Positions 10,630 through 20,048 of a DNA stretch of 64,000 nt are shown here, piece after piece. Source of the DNA: Symbiodinium kawagutii. Taxonomy: Eukaryota; Sar; Dinophyceae; Suessiales; Symbiodiniaceae. The position numbers and the translations under genes were made by a program. The stretch covers positions 1,122 to 65,121 of the forward strand of contig VSDK01010208.1 of NCBI GenBank assembly GCA_009767595.1, given 5' to 3'. The notes beneath the pieces were generated by a model. It was not told where the DNA came from and did no database searches. It saw only the letters and a program-made list of their open reading frames with translations. Position 1 is the first letter of the stretch. Each line of letters begins with the position of its first letter.

Positions 10630-10725
10630 GCACCATCGATGCGGAGTACACCATCACCTGTGAGTTGCCAAGTGACAAAGTCGGTTTGCTGATCGGCAAG
10701 AGAGGAGAAGATGTGCAGAGGATAC
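10630..10725 (+). CDS. KH-domain protein, exon with first half of KH3
   Basis: The frame reads TIDAEYTITCELPSDKV, helix A (GLLI), the GXXG loop as GKRG and helix B (EDVQRI). The end is set by the next exon: the codon for Arg is split as C from this exon and GT from 11634, so the intron begins GCGCCT, a GC donor. The joined helix reads RIRKTTGTYVHF, a normal KH strand. The acceptor is TGGCAG, after a pyrimidine-rich AATTTCTTCAG. Confidence 0.85.
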
Positions 10726-11633
10726 GCGCCTTGGTCGCAAGCTGAAAGCTGCGTGTGCAGCTTTCAGTCGTGGGATGACGGCAGCACTGCAAGGGTGTTA
10801 TCGACTTGCGGGCTGAGTAGTGGGAGCCCCCCCCTGAAGCGTGCACTTACCCGCATAACTTACTCACTATAGTCACATCGGAATTACATTGAGTCATGAT
10901 GTTTCGGCTGCTACACCCTTTGCTACTTTCGCTGCTCCCTGTTGCCACTCCTATACTCCCTGTTGCCACTTCTATCCACTTCTATGCTTCCTGTTGCCAC
11001 TACTACTCCTACTTAGTAACTAACTTCACTGCTTACGACTATGACCACTACGGTAGTGCTACATAGTGCTGTAGCACCACGTAGTATGTAACTGCGAATT
11101 ACCACCACTGCTGATACGGCTACTGCAACTACTAACTGCTAAGTAATAATTGAGCACACAGTACTACAGCCAGTACTAGCTAGACTAAGTGCTAGCATAC
11201 CAACATACTAGCATCCCAAAGTACTAACATTTGTCCATAACATACTGACTTCGAACTACCATTTCTTCCACTCGAATACTAGCTCTTAGCTACGAAGTGA
11301 TCTAGCCGCTAGCGAGCAATTAACCACTCAATACTACCTACTGTAAGTACACACAAGTACACTAAGTACTTGCTATACTTACTACGCACTACTTGCCATA
11401 TATGTGATCATAAATACATAACTCACAGTGCAAAATATGCATGATATTTTCTATTTCAGCGCACTGAGCCCTTCAGGCTCGGTGAAACCAATATTGTTTT
11501 GATTCTTGTGCTAGCAGCCAAAGCAGGAGTAGCATGGAGCAGCAGCTCAGAGGGCAGTGGCAGAGATCATTCTCAACATTTTTCAACCATGTCGCTTTAC
11601 TTGAAACGATTTGGTAGCATGCCCTGTTGCCAG
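10726..11633. other. KH3 intron rich in TACT words
   Basis: Positions 10905-11400 are a long degenerate tract of TACT, ACTA and CTAC words without a strict unit; it looks like an old expanded microsatellite. No exon is seen. The acceptor TTGCCAG at 11627-11633 closes the intron. Confidence 0.7.
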
Positions 11634-11776
11634 GTAAAACTACTGGAACTTATGTTCACTTCGATCCAGCCCAAGATGGCATGGATGGGCAGACGCTTAC
11701 TATTCGTGGTCCTATGTTGAAAGTCTACCGCGCCCATGCTTTGCTCATGAAGAGATATCACGAGACCCAAACCGAA
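11634..11776 (+). CDS. KH-domain protein, exon with second half of KH3
   Basis: The exon completes KH3: the strand TTGTYVHFDP, the variable loop AQDGMDG, the strand QTLTIRGP and the C-terminal helix (MLKVYRAHALLMKRYHETQ). The 3' end is inferred: a GC donor (GCCTCT) after ACCGAA gives phase 0, which fits the next exon. The open frame runs on to 11986, but that part is low in protein character. Confidence 0.82.
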
Positions 11777-11874
11777 GCCTCTTGCCATGACAAAGCTGAA
11801 ACTGTGCAGAGAAAGAAAACTCACATTGCCAATTCTCCAAATTGGCAAGCGTCGTTGCTACAGCTGCAACTGAG

Positions 11875-11911
11875 GATGCTCCTGTTGTCGCTGTGCCCGA
11901 TAATGAAGAAG
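11875..11911 (+). CDS. Probable acidic micro-exon after KH3
   Basis: A frame of 12 codons (DAPVVAVPDNEE plus one base) begins after CAACTGAG and ends before a GC donor (GCTCCC). It is phase-compatible with the exons on either side. A longer version ending near 11933 or at the GT donor 11942 is possible but breaks phase with 12175. Confidence 0.45.
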
Positions 11912-12174
11912 GCTCCCAGCGAATGCAGGACAGGAAAATACGGTAAACCTCGCGACATTTTTTTGTCAAAGGCAAAAAAATTGTGATGAGTTCACATGTC
12001 CAGTTTCTTTGTGCATCCTTTTGTATGATCAGTGTTGGCAATTTGGATTTGGGAATGTTTACCTTTGTTTATTTTCATTCGGTGGAACAATTCTGTTTAT
12101 GGCATTGCATGCGTGTTCAATCTAGATGCATCGGTCGGTCGGTTGCTTTCATGTTTCACGAGTGGGTCTGGAAG

Positions 12175-12326
12175 GAACTGGAAGAGCAGCTTCAGCAGCT
12201 GCAACGACAAGTTGCAGAGGTGAAGCAGTTGCGGGCCGCGAAACTCGGAGAAAGCAACATGCTTTCGCAACAGAGCTTTCCATGTGCCAACAGATGGCAC
12301 AATATCTCGACAATATGCGTTCAAAG
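12175..12326 (+). CDS. Probable coiled-coil exon following KH3
   Basis: The exon starts after TCTGGAAG and ends at TTCAAAG before a GT donor (GTGCAA). Entered in phase 1 it gives an open frame of 50 codons ending in a helix-prone stretch (RRKQHAFATELSMCQQMAQY, LDNMRSK). Entered in phase 0 it reads ELEEQLQQLQRQVAEVKQL, a strong coiled coil, but then runs to a stop. Both frames look protein-like, so the frame is unresolved; the phase chain favours the first. Confidence 0.5.
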
Positions 12327-12535
12327 GTGCAACTGAGTGAGACTTAGCATGGAAGCAACTTGAATCCATTTGACACCTTCGGTCAGTTGCTGACGCCATA
12401 TGACCTGCAATGTAGTATATACGCCAAGTGAAGTGTCGGAGTGCCGGATATTTGGATGATCAACGGGTAGCGTACGGGGACCATCGCTATCACTTTCAGT
12501 TGGATGAAATTGGTCGCATGAGAACATGCCTTGCC

Positions 12536-12597
12536 ACTCCTTGCCTCCCTCTCCTTGCCTCTCCTTGCCTCTCCTTGCCTCTCCTTGCCACTTTGCC
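12536..12597. repeat. CTCCTTGCCT tandem repeat
   Basis: About five units of the 10-base CTCCTTGCCT lie between coiled-coil exons. The 12526-12738 frame that begins here is largely a repeat translation. Confidence 0.85.
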
Positions 12598-12694
12598 GAG
12601 CTGACTCGGCAATTTCAAAGGGCTCGTTTGTTGGTTGCTGTTGAACCGCACCCTGGGTGCAAGCCAAGGAGCAGTTCAGACAGGGGCTCAAAAG

Positions 12695-12780
12695 GTGGGG
12701 GCAAAGGTCATCAAGGAAAAGGACGAAAAGGACGCTAAAGCCAAACAGTTGAAGGAAATTTGGCTGCAACTGGTTGCGAG
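12695..12780 (+). CDS. Lysine/glutamate-rich helical exon
   Basis: The frame reads VGAKVIKEKDEKDAKAKQLK then EIWLQLVA, a charged helix. It begins after CAAAAG and ends at GCGAG before a GC donor (GCTGAA). The 86 bases run phase 0 to 2, matching both the preceding exon end (12326) and the next exon start (13281). The split codon AG-G gives Arg. The overlapping plus frame ending at 12738 (Gly/Lys-rich) is a shadow. Confidence 0.55.
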
Positions 12781-13280
12781 GCTGAATAAATAAACTAAAC
12801 TAAACCCAGAGTATGTTGAATGCTTTCATTTCATTTCAATCCAACACTTGTATGAATCTCGGTGAAAGATGCCGGTGACTTTGGATGACACAATGAAAGA
12901 TGCAGCAAGCTAGCCACCACACATGGTCCCGAGGTGAGCAGAACGTCGCACAAGAGCTGCTGGTTGAGTGCCACATAAACAACTGAAGCCCAGGTCAGTA
13001 GAATTCCAAATCGCTCCATCTTAGGGTTGCTGTGAGCCCATGTCAGGCTTCTGGAGTGTATATTCAAGTTTACGCAAGTGAGATAGGAAATAGATGGAAA
13101 TAGTACGAATCTTTATGGGCGTGTATATCTATATGCCCACAGCATCACTGACACATATTTGAAGATATTTGAATACATATCATATATGTGACGCTTGTGA
13201 ACTGTACGATGCTATGTGCATAAATTCAATTTTGAATGTATTTCTGTATTTTACTGACCGGGGACATCAGATGACAGCAG

Positions 13281-13416
13281 GCATTATGAGGCTTGGAAAG
13301 GCGAGCTTGCACCTGCTATGCTGCGATTCGATGGCGAGGGAGCAAAAAGAAAGATACTGTCGTTTCTTGCACTTGCATGTAAAAAATATGTGAAAGAACA
13401 AGTTGATACAAGTGGG
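13281..13416 (+). CDS. Helical exon, continuation of the plus-strand chain
   Basis: The frame reads HYEAWKGELAPAMLRFDGEG, then AKRKILSFLALACKKYVKEQ. It starts after ATGACAGCAG (AG|G) in phase 2, matching 12780. The 3' end is uncertain: a GT donor at 13417 gives phase 0; other GT sites lie upstream, and a stop follows at 13423. The segment is amphipathic and probably helical. Whether it still belongs to the KH protein is not known. Confidence 0.5.
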
Positions 13417-14191
13417 GTCCGATAGCGATGGAGAGAGAGAGAAAGTGGGGTGTTTTGTTGTGTTCTTCCGGTGCTTGAACACGCAGTGAATTGACAGCCA
13501 CTGGCAGCCACGGAAACGCTTTTTATAGCCCTGGTACTTTAGAACTTCTAAGCTAAAGCTAGAAAATTTCACGAAACTGACCAGTACTGGCCTTACCCCA
13601 CGTCGTGAGCACTTCTGCAGTAAGACAGTCCAAAACTGTGGTAAAATCATAGCAAATTCGTTCGAACCACATGTTTTTTAGTTCTCCAATGTTGCCGTTG
13701 CCGTGTGTTGTGCGGCAGCTTAGTCCGAGCAGGTGCTTCGGTTGCTTCGAGAAGCTCAGAGGCACACTACGCCCACCAAGATGATTAGTGGAAGGGAGAG
13801 ATCGGTCAGAGAGGTCACGGTACATGGATGTATATGGCAGTACATTTGATCAGCTAGGCAATGATCTGCATGGTTTGAGACCAATTTGAGACCTGAGAAA
13901 CACTGAGAGGCACTGCAGCACCAAGCGCGGCATTTAATGTTGGACAACCAGCAGCTGAGACAGTCTGACACACAGACCGGGGCCAGGTTGAAGAGTAGTG
14001 GGTTCCTTTACATTTTAATATTTTAATTTGTCGCTTCGGTAAGCGTACGAAATGGCTTTTGCGTTTCTTTCCAAAGGGGACAGCCTCAAACTGCTTCAGT
14101 TTCTGTTTCACATCCTGCTGAGTGAACTTTTGTATCGGAACTTCTTCGTTTTCTTCGTTTCTGTGACCGTTTGCATGTCGCTTTGTCCAAG
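13417..14191. other. Probable intron, nothing clear
   Basis: A GA repeat lies at 13427-13442. Minus-strand frames at 13267-13971 lack paired splice signals. The frame at 14052-14190 is hydrophobic, but its relation to the exon at 14192 is not clear. Confidence 0.4.
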
Positions 14192-14269
14192 GAGATGTCA
14201 GGTCTTCGAGGCGCGCTTGCAGCAGCTGCAGACACTTGGATGCAGAAGCCTCGCCAGGCGGAGTTCAAG
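14192..14269 (+). CDS. Alanine-rich helical exon
   Basis: Twenty-six codons (EMSGLRGALAAAADTWMQK, PRQAEFK) lie between TGTCCAAG and an AG|GT donor (GTACTT). Phase is 0 to 0. An upstream extension in the same frame (FCDRLHVALSK) is open and could be coding if the acceptor is farther left. Confidence 0.5.
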
Positions 14270-14481
14270 GTACTTGAAATATGATGAAATATATAATTTA
14301 ATATGTATGTTGAAATTACTTGTTCTCATGCCCAGTCATGGAGTCATGGCAGGGCATGAGCTTTTGATCTTTGAATCCATTCGGTGGATTTCGAACGTGC
14401 CATCGTTTTTGCTGGATGAGGACAATGCAAACGCACGGGGCCTTTCTTTGGGGGAGTTGAGTGTGAGTCTTTGTTTCTAAG

Positions 14482-14530
14482 GCATTCCTACTGGCAAGCT
14501 CAGCAACTCGCTGAAGAAGCTCAGACGCAG
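14482..14530 (+). CDS. Small glutamine-rich exon
   Basis: The frame reads HSYWQAQQLAEEAQTQ between TTTCTAAG (AG|G) and a GC donor (GCACCG) after ACGCAG. Phase is 2 to 0. A possible further micro-exon, PEALKDIQ, follows the acceptor CTTCACAG at about 14639. Evidence is limited to helix-like composition and splice words. Confidence 0.4.
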
Positions 14531-14782
14531 GCACCGGAATCGCACCTCTACATACAGGGCAGTCAGCTACTCCTCATTCATATTCCAACATTTTTCAACT
14601 TCCAACTGCTTCTTTGTTTTTTTTGTCCTTTCTTCACAGCCAGAGGCACTCAAAGATATTCAAAGTTTTTCAATTTATTTGTAGATTATTGAGGTATAAC
14701 GGCGCCCCCACTCTTTCTATCTCTGTGTTTGGCACCGTTGCAGTGCACTACGCCTTTGCTTGGCTTGGTTTTTCACACTTGA

Positions 14783-15040
14783 GAGGCTCGGCGCAGCCAG
14801 TGGGAAACCCATTTCTGGCGTCTTCAATTTGAGCGATGAAGAACTGTCAAGCACTACCGTGGACCACCGTGGACGAGTTGTGCCAACGCCAACAAGCACG
14901 TGGACTTCTACTTCAGCCGGCAGTGATCATGCTTGGACAAAGTGCAGCATGTGCACTCCGTCCGGCAACGTTGCTCAAGAAGTGATGCTTTCAGTTGGTG
15001 ACTCAACAAAAAGTGTGAAAACTCTGGGGTCAGTGCCATA
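14783..15040 (+). CDS. Coding-like region, Ser/Thr-rich, unrecognised
   Basis: One plus frame is open from 14760 to 15239. Its first part reads ERLGAASGKPISGVFNLSDE, then a Ser/Thr-rich stretch (VVPTPTSTWTSTSAGSDHAW) and CSMCTPSGNVAQEV. The later part (after about 15040) is hydrophobic and less convincing. Splice boundaries were not fixed. No domain is recognised. The other two plus frames are open over part of this stretch, so the frame is provisional. Confidence 0.4.
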
Positions 15041-15240
15041 TCTACCTTTGTTTGCTAGAAGGCTATGTGGGCTGGCTCGTCCACCGTCCACCCACATATT
15101 GTTCTTTGTTGCCTGTCATTCTGTCGACGGATCCCTTTGTCATCCATTAATTCACCATCCCATCCGATACCAGGGCATTCAACCGAACGAGGTTCTTCTC
15201 TTTGTTTTGCCATACATGATTGTGAGGGCAGTTCTATGAA

Positions 15241-16030
15241 TGCTTTGCGTCATCGCTAATTACTGCGAGCTAGCTTGGCTCAAGCCAGTAGGATATGAGT
15301 ATGTTGGCAACTTGGGTTCAGTTGGCTGTGGGAAACTCAGATGCTTTTGTTTGCTTTTCTGTGGTTATTTACTGCTTTTGCAGCATTGATGGGTGGTCCG
15401 TGCTTTTGCACATGATCTAACAAGGAGGACTAAATATGTTGAGTTGCATTCATGTTTCAAAGTCATGCAAAACCGTGTGGACACACTTGCTGAAAAAAGC
15501 GTGAGTACGTATTCACTTTGCTTCTTGGGTAAGTGACAGCCATGAAACAAAACGAGGAATTGTTTACTCTCCAGCATGTGCTACATGTAAGAAATAGGCA
15601 GTCAGTCCCAGAATCTTCGGCTTCAAAGTCCGGCATGTTCTTCGATAGGAACAGATGTTGTAGAAGGATTCGCCCAGACTTTGCAGCACCATTTATTCAA
15701 TCCGTGCCCCAGGTGAAGTGAAAACGCGACATGGAGGCACCACTTGCAATGAATTACCGCACATGAAATCCATTGAAATCCTGTATCCAGGAGTGTAAAG
15801 AGTGGAGGACGGTAGGATGGGAGGACAAGACCTGAACCTAATCACACTTGGAAGGTTGCATATACGATGATTACGATGCCTTTAAACATAAAGAGAAGAC
15901 CCGCACAGACTCGGTGAAAAAGTGTTGTCGGTCCTCCCTGCTCAGGTGGCAGGTGCGTTTGCATGACAGGGAAAACAGAAATTCATACCGCAGATGCCAT
16001 TGGGAACCGCCAGACCCAAACCGTATATTA
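15241..16030. other. No supported gene
   Basis: Short open frames on both strands lack splice pairs. A TTGGCTCAAG word at about 15267 matches the 3' end of the dinoflagellate spliced leader, but the rest of the leader is absent. Confidence 0.4.
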
Positions 16031-16039
16031 GGAGCAGGA

Positions 16040-16438
16040 TAGAATGTCGCAAAAAATGTTGGAAGATATGTCGGATAGAATGTCATAAGATATGTCAGAT
16101 AGAATGTCAGAAGATATGCCAGATGAAATGCCGGACGAAGAATGCCAGAAAGTACACCAGATCGAATGCCGGATGAAATGTCAAAAGCTATGCCAGAGAG
16201 CAAAGCACGTCTGAAAGAATGCCAGAATATATGCCAGATAGCATGTCAGAAGAATGCTGGAAGATATGCCAGATAGCATGTCAGAAAGAATGTTGGAAGA
16301 TAGGCATATGCCGGATAGAATGTCAGAAGATATGCCAGATAGCATGCCAGTCAGAATGTCAGAAAATTTGCCATATAGCATGCCATATAGCATGCCAGAG
16401 AATGTCAGAAGATATGCCACACGGAATGCCGCTAATTA

Positions 16439-16469
<31 letters not shown>

Positions 16470-16640
16470 ATATCGGATAGAATCTCGGAACAGATGCCAG
16501 ATAGCGTGGCAGTAAGAATGTCCAATAGAATGCCAGTCGGAATGTCAGATATGCCAGATGCAATGCCGCTAAGAATGCCCTACAGAATGCCAGTCTGAAT
16601 GTCAGAGGAGATGCCAGACAGCATGGCAGAAAGAATGTCA
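16040..16640. repeat. ATGTCAGAAGATATGCCAGATAG-type repeat
   Basis: Degenerate units of about 20-25 bases combine ATGTCAGA, AGATATGCC and AGATAGCATGCC. The plus frame reads as Met/Pro/Asp/Ser repeats and the minus frame as Leu/Phe/Thr-rich repeats; neither is accepted as a gene. A GA repeat interrupts it at 16439-16464. Related words recur at 40150-40240, 40855-41110 and 45430-45710. Confidence 0.85.
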
Positions 16641-16792
16641 ACAGATGAAACAGAAAGAAAACCCAACATGCACAGTGCAAACATGCACACACTAGCAATG
16701 CAAAAAACAACGACACCTACACGAGACCTGTGAGGAAAATCAGAGAAACCACTGAAATGAGTGCAGCCATGCAGCAACCTGCTCACAAGATG

Positions 16793-16915
16793 TCCCCAAG
16801 ACGGCCGCAAAATGAGGGACAGAAAGGCCAAGCGCTACATATATCACGATACGGATTCAAACGGCGTTGCATCATTGCGGGAAGTAGGAAACAGATTCGA
16901 ACCTGCACAGTTTGT
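16793..16915 (+). CDS. Possible exon with an EF-hand-like loop
   Basis: One plus frame reads DGRKMRDRKAKRYIYHDTD and then SNGVASLREVGNRFEPAQFV. The 12 residues DTDSNGVASLRE have Asp at 1 and 3, Asn at 5, Gly at 6 and Glu at 12, as in a calcium-binding EF-hand. Position 8 is Ala instead of the usual Ile, Leu or Val. A second frame gives CTVCGQIV and is also open. Splice ends were not fixed. A single EF loop without a partner is weak evidence. Confidence 0.3.
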
Positions 16916-17234
16916 GGTCAAATCGTGCGCGACCCTTTGCAATGGTGGTTTTGTTTTGCGCGCCGATTATCGCCCTTAGTTTGCTGTAGCTGGGAGCATA
17001 GGTAGCAGGCACTGACAAAGCATGTCACAGCACCATAGGCATAGGCTCAACATATCATCATTATTTTGCTCAACATGTCATGTAACATTTGGATCCTGGT
17101 TTGGATTTCCTGTCTGAAATGGGTGACCACGTGCGCTGTCTAATTTTTTTTTTTGGAGGTTTTTTAAACCACAAACATGGGGTTGTGCTCTCATTTTAGA
17201 CTAAAACCTCAACATCCACTACTTCTGGTAAAAC

Positions 17235-17400
17235 CAAAAGTCATTTTATAGCAAGCATTATTTGATTGATGTATTCTCATATGAAAACTCCAAAGTCATT
17301 TTATAGCGAGGGTATTCTGCGAGCTTGCAAATGCATCATGAAATCTAATCTTATTTTATAGCAGACATTTTTTTTGAGATTTTGGTCTCACTTTGGAATG
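17235..17400. repeat. GTCATTTTATAGC motif cluster
   Basis: Copies of TCATTTTATAGC or a one-base variant lie near 17241, 17293 and 17350, 50-60 bases apart. More copies lie near 18365, 18420 and 18474. They are close relatives of GTCATTTTCTAGC at 4934-5050 and 7570-7700. Confidence 0.75.
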
Positions 17401-17434
17401 GACCCTGGTTTTAGAGCAAAATTGCACCAATCAA

Positions 17435-18260
17435 CAATAATTGCCAGTACCTGACGCTAAATGTCACTAATTGACCCCAACTGACACTAATTGACACTAA
17501 ACGACGCCAATTGATCCATATTGATCCCAACTGATACTACTTGACACTAAACGACCGTAAATGGAACTAATTGACCCCGGCTGATGCTAATTGACACCTA
17601 TTGACACCAATGACTGCCAAATGACAATCATTGACACTAAATGGCATTTATTGACCCCAACTGACACTAGATGACATTAATTGACCCCAATTGACACTAA
17701 TTGACATTGGTTGACACTAAATGACACTCATTGACACCAACGACCGCCAAATGACATTAATTGACATCGACACTAAATGACATTGCTGGACCCCAGCTGA
17801 CACTAATTGACAGTAATTGGCACTGATTAACACTAGATTGCATTAATTCACACGAGTTGACACTAAATGACGTAAGGCTGCGCAAGCTCCCGCGTAAGCT
17901 CCTTCTTAAATGTCTCCCGCGTAAGCTCCCGCTGTGGAGGCGTAAGCACCGCGCAAGAGAACGCGTAAGGGGATTGATGCGACATGGCAAGTTATTAGAC
18001 GTTTTGGTCAACGCTCAATTGACATTGGTTGACACTAAATTGCACTAAATGACACTCATTGACACCAACGACCGCCAAATGACATTCATTGACATCGACA
18101 CTAAATGACATTGCTGGACCCCAGCTGACACTTATTGACAGTAATTGGCACTGATTAACACTAGATTGCATTAATTCACACGAGTTGACACTAAATGACG
18201 CTATTTGACAGTGAATTGCAGTAATTTCCACTAAATAACACTCATCGACACTAATTGTAG
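17435..18260. repeat. Inverted relative of the TTAGTGTCA repeat, with internal duplication
   Basis: Words such as CACTAATTGACA and CTAAATGACA are reverse complements of the TTAGTGTCAATT words at 5646-7449. Within the block, 17748-17872 and 18070-18198 are near-identical copies sharing GACATTGCTGGACCCCAGCT and GATTAACACTAGATTGCATT. Between them, 17879-17970 has a different element with repeated CGCGTAAGC/CGCAAG words. Confidence 0.85.
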
Positions 18261-18767
18261 ATTTGGAAAAGATGAAGAAAGGTGTAGAATGAGGGGTGTG
18301 CCCAGCCTCATTTTGTAGAGGTTCAACGCTGGTTCCCCCAGAAACCTTTCTCGATTTGCAGACGTCATTTTATAGCAACCTCAGCTTTCATAGGGCAAAG
18401 GTCCTTCATATTTCCCCAAGTCATTTTATAGCAGACCATGTTGAGAGAGGTATGAGGTTTGGTCGATTTCCAAAGTCATTTTAAAGCGAGTCCTTTCCAA
18501 GGCTTGAGTTCCATCCAGGTTCTGCATTTTTTAGCACTGCGGGGTGCGAATCTGTTTTCAAACCTTTCTAAAATAGGTGCACAACCACACCTGTAGATTG
18601 CACAGGTCGATACATTTGGTTTGCTGTATATCAGTTCAAATATGTTCGAATATTGGTAGTTAATTGTATTATTGTTCAAATTTGAATTAGTTGATTTATG
18701 CTAATTCCTTTATTTTTCAGCATTTTAAGACAGTGATTTGCATGGCTGATTGGCATTTGCTGCGCAG

Positions 18768-18826
18768 GCGGTGCTACGAGAAGCACAACGTGACTTTGAG
18801 CAGCTCTTGGAGCGAACCCTTCAAAG
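18768..18826 (+). CDS. Coiled-coil exon starting the 18.8-26.8 kb chain
   Basis: The frame reads AVLREAQRDFEQLLERTLQ plus two bases of an Arg codon. It begins after TGCGCAG and ends at TTCAAAG before a GC donor (GCCACT). The charge pattern is that of a coiled coil. Phase 0 to 2 matches the exon at 19414. No start codon is seen, so upstream exons must exist. Function unknown. Confidence 0.6.
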
Positions 18827-19095
18827 GCCACTGGGCAAGCGCGGAGATGCGCGGAGTTTTTGAGCTGTATCTTGAAAACTTTCACGATCTCCAATGTGTA
18901 ATAATGTGTAGTAGGTAAAGAAAATCTTCCTAGTGAAATCAAGCTCATCGAGCTCATTTGTGTTCTGGAAGGGCAAAAGTTACGAAGAACATGTTGTTCG
19001 CAATTACATGTGGTGTGTGACATCGCGTATGTAGTATAGTCTATAAGAAAGACCAGCTCGCATTTGTTCGATTCCCTTTGAGCATTCAATCTGGA

Positions 19096-19140
19096 ATGTT
19101 TGTGTGTGTGTGTGTGCGTGTGCGTATGTGTGTGTTTGTA
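19096..19140. repeat. GT dinucleotide repeat
   Basis: An imperfect TG/CG run lies in the intron between two coiled-coil exons. Confidence 0.9.
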
Positions 19141-19413
19141 TGGAAAATTACACCCTTGCTTGGTTCCACCTGACAGTTGTTACATTGAGAGGCCCACATA
19201 GTCGCCACAACTTTCAGTTTGATGAAAATTGCTTTGTCTCTGGAAGCGGGATGGCAAAACCCGGGTTTTGTGTCCCTGCGAAGCTCCCGGACTAGAAGTT
19301 GAGGGTGTGATATTTCTGCCTGGATCTGCCTGGTTTTGAATCACTTTGAATGAAGACAGGAGGCCGAGGAGGCTGATGCGTTCTTGAATTTTCAAAGTCC
19401 GCATTCCCGCGAG

Positions 19414-19453
19414 GTTGCGCGTTGCTATGGAGCAAGAGCTCGCTGATGCCAAG
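19414..19453 (+). CDS. Coiled-coil micro-exon
   Basis: Forty bases encode LRVAMEQELADAK between CCCGCGAG and a GC donor (GCGTCA). The first base completes AG-G for Arg from 18826, and the exon ends in phase 0. Read together with its neighbours the helix is continuous. The open frame extends farther, so a longer version cannot be excluded. Confidence 0.6.
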
Positions 19454-19973
19454 GCGTCAAAAACGAAGACTTTGCTTTCAACGTGTCAGCAGTCAGAGTT
19501 GAATGATTTAGCGAATTTTGGCGATCATTCTACGATGTTGTGTTGTGAGCTTAGGGGTCGTAGCGAGGGCTGTTTTGCCAATTGGTTTTGCATTGATTTT
19601 GATGATTCATAATATAGGTCAACTGGCCTGGGTAATCCTAGAGGGGGTCAGTTGCCATATTGCTGCTGCAGTTTCAGCAAGTGGTGCATTATCGGCCATG
19701 AGAGCGTGAATGTTTCTCCATATGTTATTTGAATAGATATACATGGCTGAATAGAAGCTTTCGCCATTTCGAACATCAAAGTTCATGACTCCCCAACAGC
19801 GGCGTGATTGCTTCGGAGGCAGATTTGGCGAGAAAAGAGCAGGTCGAGACCAGTGACCTTTGTTGTTCTTTCCAACCGGGGATTTCTGCAGCTGAACTGA
19901 TCTGAGTATAAACGACTGATTAGGATGATTAGGTGTTTTTCTTTTAGGTTCTTTCCGTGTTTTTTTCCCGCAG

Positions 19974-20048
19974 GCTTTGCGTCAGAACGCATCAGAGATT
20001 CTCAGTGTGACCAGCGCGAAGACCCAGATTGCGTTGCAAAGTGCATTG
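19974..20048 (+). CDS. Helical exon
   Basis: Twenty-five codons (ALRQNASEILSVTSAKTQ, IALQSAL) follow a pyrimidine-rich acceptor, TTTTTTTCCCGCAG. A GT donor (GTATCA) ends the exon in phase 0. The sequence continues the helical run from the previous two exons. Confidence 0.6.

Noticed and set aside
15262..15276. TTGGCTCAAG, resembling the end of the dinoflagellate spliced leader
   Set aside because: Only about ten bases match and the upstream CCGTAGCCATT part is missing, so it is within chance expectation for 64 kb.
16181..16716. Leu/Phe/Thr-rich minus-strand frames
   Set aside because: They are complements of the ATGTCAGA repeat and the GA microsatellite, not membrane proteins.
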